Source of the DNA: Bacillota bacterium
Lineage (GTDB): Bacteria; Bacillota; Limnochordia; Limnochordales; Limnochordaceae
NCBI GenBank assembly: GCA_017577405.1
Contig: PIUA01000014.1
Location: 1-54,331 of the forward strand
Direction: 5' to 3'
Length of the DNA stretch: 54,331 nt
In this document: one piece after another, positions 50,695 through 54,331 of the stretch
Numbering within the stretch: position 1 is the stretch's first letter
Layout: every line of letters starts with the position of its first letter
Position numbers and translations under genes: made by a program
The notes under the pieces: generated by a model
Database searches by the model: none
The model's input: the letters and a program-made list of their open reading frames with translations, nothing else
Told to the model about the DNA's origin: nothing

Positions 50695-51381
50695 TCAGTT
50701 CACCACTGAAGTCGGGGCTTCGGCCAGGGCCTCGGCCACCGCCCTCGCTGTGCTGAGGCTTGACTGGGGATTCTGCCCGGTGATGAGGTTCCCGTCCCGC
50801 TCCACGTGGTCAGTCCAGGGCGGGGCCCCGACGAAGGTCGCCCCCAGCTCCCGCAGGCGATCCTCGAGCAGGAAGGGCATCAGCGTGTCGAAGCCCGCCG
50901 CCCGTTCCTCCTCGTTGGTAAACCCGGTGACCCGCTTGCCCTTCACCAGAGGCGAGCCGTCGGCCAGGGTGGCTCCCACAAGGCCCGCAGGGCCGTGGCA
51001 GACGGCCGCGATCACCCGCCCCGACTCAGAGAAGGCGCGGAGCACGCGGCCCAGCTCCTGGCTGGGAGGGAGGTCGTACATGGTCCCGTGGCCGCCCGGC
51101 AGGAAGATGGCGTCAAACGGGTCGGTGTCCACTTCCCGGAGGGGAAGGGTCTTCTCCAGCGGGGCGATGGCAGCCAGGGTCTCGGGATCGTTGGTCTCCG
51201 GGAGACTGCGGGGATCAATGGGGGCTTTGCCGCCTTGGAGGCTGGCCACGGTCACCTCATACCCCGCCTGGCGAAAGACCGTGTAGGGCTCGGTGAACTC
51301 CGACAGCCACAGACCCGTCGGATGGTCCGGGGTGATTTCCCGGTGGTTGGTGACGACCATGAGCACTCGCCGACGTGCCAA
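50695..51381 (-). CDS. DJ-1/PfpI superfamily protein (Hsp31-like)
   Basis: The 228-residue protein has the class I amidotransferase-like nucleophile elbow AAVCHGPAGL (C128, H129), a conserved glutamate in WLSEFTEPY (E28) and FLPGGHGTMYDL. These mark the Hsp31/YhbO side of the family, proposed to act as glyoxalases, chaperones or deglycases. I chose the TTG at 51381, eight bases after AAGGAG on the minus strand; the two GTG codons just upstream (51390, 51387) leave no room for that ribosome-binding site. It is divergent from a LysR-type gene, which may regulate it. Confidence 0.8.
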   Translation of the reverse strand: MARRRVLMVVTNHREITPDHPTGLWLSEFTEPYTVFRQAGYEVTVASLQGGKAPIDPRSLPETNDPETLAAIAPLEKTLPLREVDTDPFDAIFLPGGHGTMYDLPPSQELGRVLRAFSESGRVIAAVCHGPAGLVGATLADGSPLVKGKRVTGFTNEEERAAGFDTLMPFLLEDRLRELGATFVGAPPWTDHVERDGNLITGQNPQSSLSTARAVAEALAEAPTSVVN

Positions 51382-51417
51382 GACCACCACTCCTTCGCCG
51401 TGGATGGTTCCACGAGC

Positions 51418-51447
51418 ATCATAGGCACGGGCGATCTATAATACCAA
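51418..51447 (-). promoter_or_regulatory. Promoter of the DJ-1-like gene
   Basis: On the minus strand TTGGTA (51447-51442), an 18-base spacer and TATGAT (51423-51418) form a fair promoter, 37 bases before the TTG start. A TATAAT on the plus strand (51437-51442) overlaps it and may be the -10 box for the divergent LysR gene, though no -35 is evident for that one. Confidence 0.5.
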
Positions 51448-51480
51448 TTGCGAAAATACCAGGGGGCGATAAGCAACCTT

Positions 51481-52404
51481 ATGGCAGACTTTGAGTGGTA
51501 CCGCTCCTTCGTTGCCATCTACCGGGCAGGCTCCGTCTCCGCGGCCGCCGCCTCCCGCCACCTAACCCAGCCAGCCCTCTCCCAGCACCTGGCTGCCCTG
51601 GAGGCGGAAGTGGGCGAGCCCCTGTTCCACCGGCGGCCCCGGAAGATGGTGCCAACGGAGCGGGGCATTGCCCTGTACAACCAGGTGGCGCCCGCCATCG
51701 ACCGGCTGGAGCGGGCCACGTCTGAGCTGCGCGGCGGGACGCGAGAGGCGGCCATCCGGCTCGGTTCGCCCCTCGAGTACTTCAAAGAGCGGGTGGTTCC
51801 CACCTGGACGGGGGAAGGGGGGCGGCTGGTCGTCAGGTTCGGGCCGACGGCCGCCTTGCTCGATGCCCTCGAGGCGCACCTCTTGGATGTGGTCATCGCG
51901 ACCCAGCACCTGGCCCGGAGGGGGCTGCTCTTCATCCACCTGGAGACGGAGTTCTTCTGGCTGGTGGGCGGGCCCGAATCGACCCTTTCCGCTGACCCGA
52001 GCGACCTTACCGCGGTCCGCGCCGAGCTGGAGGGGCGGCCGTGGATCAGCTACGGTGAGGATCTGCCCATCATCCGGCGCTTCTGGATGGAGAGCTTCGG
52101 AGAGCGCCCCGGCATCACACCCCGCATGGTGGTGCCCGACCTGCACGGGATCATGGGATTGGTGGAACGGGGCGTCGGGTTGAGCGTCTTGCCTTCGTAT
52201 CTGGTCGAGAAGCGGGTGGAGGCCCGGCGGCTGACGCGGATCTGGTCACCGCCGCGGCCGGTCCAGAACGAGATCTGGCTCGCCTACCGGGCCGCCGACC
52301 GCAACGACGCGGTGATCAGCCGATTCGTCCAGGCGTTGCTGCCGCAGTCAGGCCGGGGCGCGCCTCAAGAAGGTGGTGCGTCGGCAGGGGAGGGCCGGGC
52401 CTAG
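51481..52404 (+). CDS. LysR-family transcriptional regulator
   Basis: The 307-residue protein opens with the LysR helix-turn-helix (SVSAAAASRHLTQPALSQHL, about residues 18-37) and continues as a substrate-binding-like effector domain with VERGVGLSVLPSYLV. It may control the divergent DJ-1-like gene, or the aldolase/hydratase group that converges with it; the last four bases overlap the tail of the RraA-like gene. The ATG at 51481 lacks a strong ribosome-binding site; a TTG at 51448 is open in frame but gives an extra segment unlike the family. Confidence 0.85.
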   Translation: MADFEWYRSFVAIYRAGSVSAAAASRHLTQPALSQHLAALEAEVGEPLFHRRPRKMVPTERGIALYNQVAPAIDRLERATSELRGGTREAAIRLGSPLEYFKERVVPTWTGEGGRLVVRFGPTAALLDALEAHLLDVVIATQHLARRGLLFIHLETEFFWLVGGPESTLSADPSDLTAVRAELEGRPWISYGEDLPIIRRFWMESFGERPGITPRMVVPDLHGIMGLVERGVGLSVLPSYLVEKRVEARRLTRIWSPPRPVQNEIWLAYRAADRNDAVISRFVQALLPQSGRGAPQEGGASAGEGRA

Positions 52405-53045
52405 CCCAGGCGCCGTCCCTCCACCACCTCCCGGAGTCCATGCAGGTCGTAGGAGAGCTTTCCCTGTTTGAGCTGTTCTCTGAGGCGGTTCTCCCGATCG
52501 ACTCGGGCCTGGGCAGCTTGGAGAACCTCATCGACCCGCTCCCGAGGGACCACCACAGCCCCGTCGTCGTCCAACACCACCACGTCGCCCCGAGCGATGG
52601 GGGCTCCACCGACGGTCACCGGTTCGCCCACGGTGCCCACAAGGTTCTTGCCAGCGCCCCGAACCCGGATGAAGCGGGTCCAGATGGGCAAGCCCATGGC
52701 CCGGAGCTCCGCCACATCCCGTACGGCCCCGTCCACCAAGATGCCGGCTGCCTGGCGCACTTTCGCCTGGGTCGCCAGGAGTTCACCGAGCAGGGCGACC
52801 GGTGCTGGCTCGGGCATGGTCAGCACGAGGACGTCACCGGGCTCGATCCGCTCCATCACCGCGTGGACCATCAGGTTGTCGTCCTGCCCGCAGAAGGCAG
52901 GCAACGCGGGCCCAGCCACGGCGGTACCGGGGATGAGGGGGATCAAGGGAATGTCGATGAGGCCCTGCCGACCCGCTGCTTCATAGACAGTGGCCACGCC
53001 ATAAGCGGCGAATTGCTCGAGTTGCTCTCGGCTCACCCGTTCCAT
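52401..53045 (-). CDS. RraA-type HMG/CHA aldolase-like protein
   Basis: The 214-residue protein has the class II pyruvate aldolase signature of HMG/CHA aldolases: LVDGAVRD with D105-G106 and R109-D110, preceded by a GELLATQAK segment. Members cleave 4-carboxy-4-hydroxy-2-oxoadipate or 4-hydroxy-4-methyl-2-oxoglutarate to pyruvate and oxaloacetate or pyruvate, and decarboxylate oxaloacetate. The upstream neighbour on the same strand is a GalB-like PIG-L protein, the combination used at the end of gallate and protocatechuate 4,5-cleavage. The ATG at 53045 follows GGGAAGGAGCCAAGGT on the minus strand. It is much closer to true HMG/CHA aldolases than the RraA protein at 1922. Confidence 0.8.
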   Translation of the reverse strand: MERVSREQLEQFAAYGVATVYEAAGRQGLIDIPLIPLIPGTAVAGPALPAFCGQDDNLMVHAVMERIEPGDVLVLTMPEPAPVALLGELLATQAKVRQAAGILVDGAVRDVAELRAMGLPIWTRFIRVRGAGKNLVGTVGEPVTVGGAPIARGDVVVLDDDGAVVVPRERVDEVLQAAQARVDRENRLREQLKQGKLSYDLHGLREVVEGRRLG

Positions 53046-53074
53046 ACCTTGGCTCCTTCCCGGGCTGACCGTCT

Positions 53075-53803
53075 TCAGAGCTCGGAGACAACGGCCGGAA
53101 GCAGCCGCTGAAAGGCTTCGGCATACCTGATCGTCGAGTTGCCCGATACTCGGCGGGCGTGGTTGCCCCGGCGCTCCGCCAGCTCGGCATAGTACTTTTG
53201 CAGATACGTCTGAGACGCGATCGCCTCCATAGCCCGCTTCTTCTGCTCGAAGACGGGAGTGATATCGACGAACGTATTGGGCATGAAACCGCAGAGTTCA
53301 GGCTGGTGGGGCTCGAAAGCGTAGAGAACCGGCGGCTTGATGGTCTTGAAGCCGCTTTGTACCCCCGCTCCGGACGCAAGCATCCGGGCCTTCTTGACCG
53401 CCTCGTGGGCCACGGGGTGGTCGGGGTTGAAGGGATCCTCCGCCGTATGGGTGAGAATCACATCCGGCTCCACCTCATGAATCAGCGCCACCAGCTGCTC
53501 GAGAGCGGCCCGATCCACTTCGAGGGGATAGTCGCCCAGGTCGAGGCAGCGGAACTCAGCGCCGATGGCTTCCGCCGCCTGAACCGCCTGTTCGTGGCGG
53601 ATGCGCTTGACGTTCTCCACCGTCTGGTTGGGTTGCTTCCAAAGGTCGCCCGCCTCGCCCCGTTCACCATAAGAGAGGGCGACGACGGTGGCCCGTGCGC
53701 CGCGGGCCGTGGCGACGGCCACTGCTCCCGCAGCCCGCCAGACGAAGTCGGCCGCGTGGGCCCCGACCACCAGAATGCTCCCCGGCTTGGCTCCATCACT
53801 CAT
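53075..53803 (-). CDS. PIG-L family protein, GalB (4-oxalomesaconate hydratase)-like
   Basis: The 242-residue protein is a LmbE/PIG-L fold enzyme in which the usual HPDD motif is HAAD (H16, D19), with a further ligand pair in NPDHPVAH (H129, H133). The GAHAADFVWRAAGA start and LSYGERGEAGDLW segment resemble GalB-type 4-oxalomesaconate hydratases rather than sugar deacetylases. Those enzymes hydrate the ring-cleavage product of gallate to the substrate of CHA aldolase, encoded next door. The gene overlaps the DUF6282 remnant in ATGA, so the three form one transcription unit. Ring-cleavage dioxygenase genes are not in the window, so the pathway assignment is inference. Confidence 0.7.
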   Translation of the reverse strand: MSDGAKPGSILVVGAHAADFVWRAAGAVAVATARGARATVVALSYGERGEAGDLWKQPNQTVENVKRIRHEQAVQAAEAIGAEFRCLDLGDYPLEVDRAALEQLVALIHEVEPDVILTHTAEDPFNPDHPVAHEAVKKARMLASGAGVQSGFKTIKPPVLYAFEPHQPELCGFMPNTFVDITPVFEQKKRAMEAIASQTYLQKYYAELAERRGNHARRVSGNSTIRYAEAFQRLLPAVVSEL

Positions 53804-54216
53804 GCCGCGATCCCTACTGCCAGCTCGACCGTGTTCCGAACGGCCATGATGTGCACCTCATCTTCGGTGAAGCCCGCGGCCAAGAGGCGGTCGGCCATGA
53901 GGGCGAGACCGTCCTCGACGGGCGGGCTGGACGGCTGGCCCAGGTCGCTGGAGAGGACGTTGGCGGTGACACCCGTGGCCCGGATCCGCTCGAACATGGT
54001 CTCCCATTGGACCTTGCCGGTGTAGGCGGTGGTAAAGCACCGCTCCAAGTACGCACCCTTGGCCGCCAAGGCCTGTTGGTCTTCGAGAGAGAGGTTCTGG
54101 GTGGGAAAGTCGGGGTGGGTCACGATGATCTGCTTGACCCCGGCGTCGATGGCCGCGTCGACGACCGCAAAGATTTCGTCCCGGCTCAGGTGGCCCGTGG
54201 CCATGTGTACAGGCAC
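53800..54216 (-). pseudogene. DUF6282 family protein, 5' end missing
   Basis: The 138 visible codons match the C-terminal half of DUF6282 (amidohydrolase-like) proteins: ATGHLSRDEIFAVVDAA, KQIIVTHPDFPTQNLSL, TGVTANVLSSDLGQP. Complete homologues are roughly twice as long, and the sequence stops resembling the family just before MATGHLS. On the other strand an IstB-like frame starts only 18 bases further right. The frame remains open to beyond the junction, and the GTG at 54216 is simply the first available start. Most likely the gene was cut by an insertion or rearrangement, or the contig joins wrongly here. It is coupled to the PIG-L gene by an ATGA overlap. Confidence 0.65.
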
Positions 54217-54233
54217 CTGGTGGGGGTGGGTGT

Positions 54234-54331
54234 ATGAGCGACGTGGCGATGGCCGCGGTCCAGGCCTACCTGAAGGAGCTCCGTCTCCCCGCTTTTGCCC
54301 GGCTGTTGCCTGAGACGCTCAGGGAAGCTGA
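54234..54331 (+). mobile_element. N-terminus of an IstB-like IS21 helper ATPase (partial)
   Basis: Thirty-two codons are visible before the window ends. The pattern AYLKELRLPAFARLLPE is the N-terminal helix of IstB/DnaC-like helpers of IS21-family elements (usually YLKxLRLPxxAR). The ATG overlaps a TGA in ATGA, the way istA and istB genes usually overlap, yet no istA coding sequence is upstream: the DUF6282 remnant begins there. Either the element is a decayed copy lacking istA, or two IS copies recombined. Confidence 0.5.

Overview
The window is high-GC bacterial DNA, densely coded, with many GTG and several probable TTG starts and frequent ATGA/TGATG overlaps inside operons. A spore-coat (CotF-like) gene beside a manganese catalase, T-box/LacI/ROK-type regulation and the wealth of MalF/MalG sugar importers without their own ATPases point to a high-GC Bacillota; most solute-binding proteins have signal peptides without a lipobox cysteine, which would fit a diderm lineage such as Limnochordia. 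That placement is inference, not something the sequence proves. No rRNA, tRNA or CRISPR array was seen.

Layout. (1) 1-1.7 kb: end of a dms-type molybdoenzyme operon (DmsC anchor, TorD/DmsD chaperone). (2) 1.9-6.5 kb: an RraA-like aldolase, then sugar importer 1, whose second permease is fused in frame to a beheaded enolase-superfamily (MR/MLE) enzyme. (3) 6.7-15.9 kb: one apparent operon: LacI regulator, importer 2 (permease, permease, binding protein), three tandem ADP-ribosylglycohydrolase paralogues, then an AtuA-like/DUF4387 pair. This is the most unusual assembly here and looks like an undescribed catabolic system for an imported glycoside. (4) 16-24.3 kb: secreted M14 peptidase, Mn catalase plus coat proteins, an AhpD-like protein behind a CRP/FNR-type site, a free-methionine-sulfoxide reductase, a 3-ketosteroid-dehydrogenase-like flavoprotein with a possible T-box leader, and a TPR protein. 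(5) 24.3-31.7 kb: minus-strand Tat-exported cyclase, importer 3 and a ROK repressor, divergent from a NagZ-type GH3 enzyme. (6) 31.8-49 kb: phosphoesterase, importer 4, an Opp/Dpp-type oligosaccharide importer with a permease-ATPase fusion, GH2 beta-mannosidase, GH32-like hydrolase, importer 5. (7) 49-54.3 kb: aspartase, DJ-1/PfpI protein, LysR regulator and a minus-strand RraA/PIG-L/DUF6282 group resembling lower gallate-pathway enzymes, cut off at the edge by an IstB-like ORF.

Together the genes describe a scavenger of oligosaccharides and sugar derivatives: five MalF/MalG systems and one peptide-type system feed cytosolic hydrolases and aldolases, with local LacI, ROK and LysR control. No MsmX/UgpC-type ATPase is present, so the MalF/MalG systems presumably share one encoded elsewhere.
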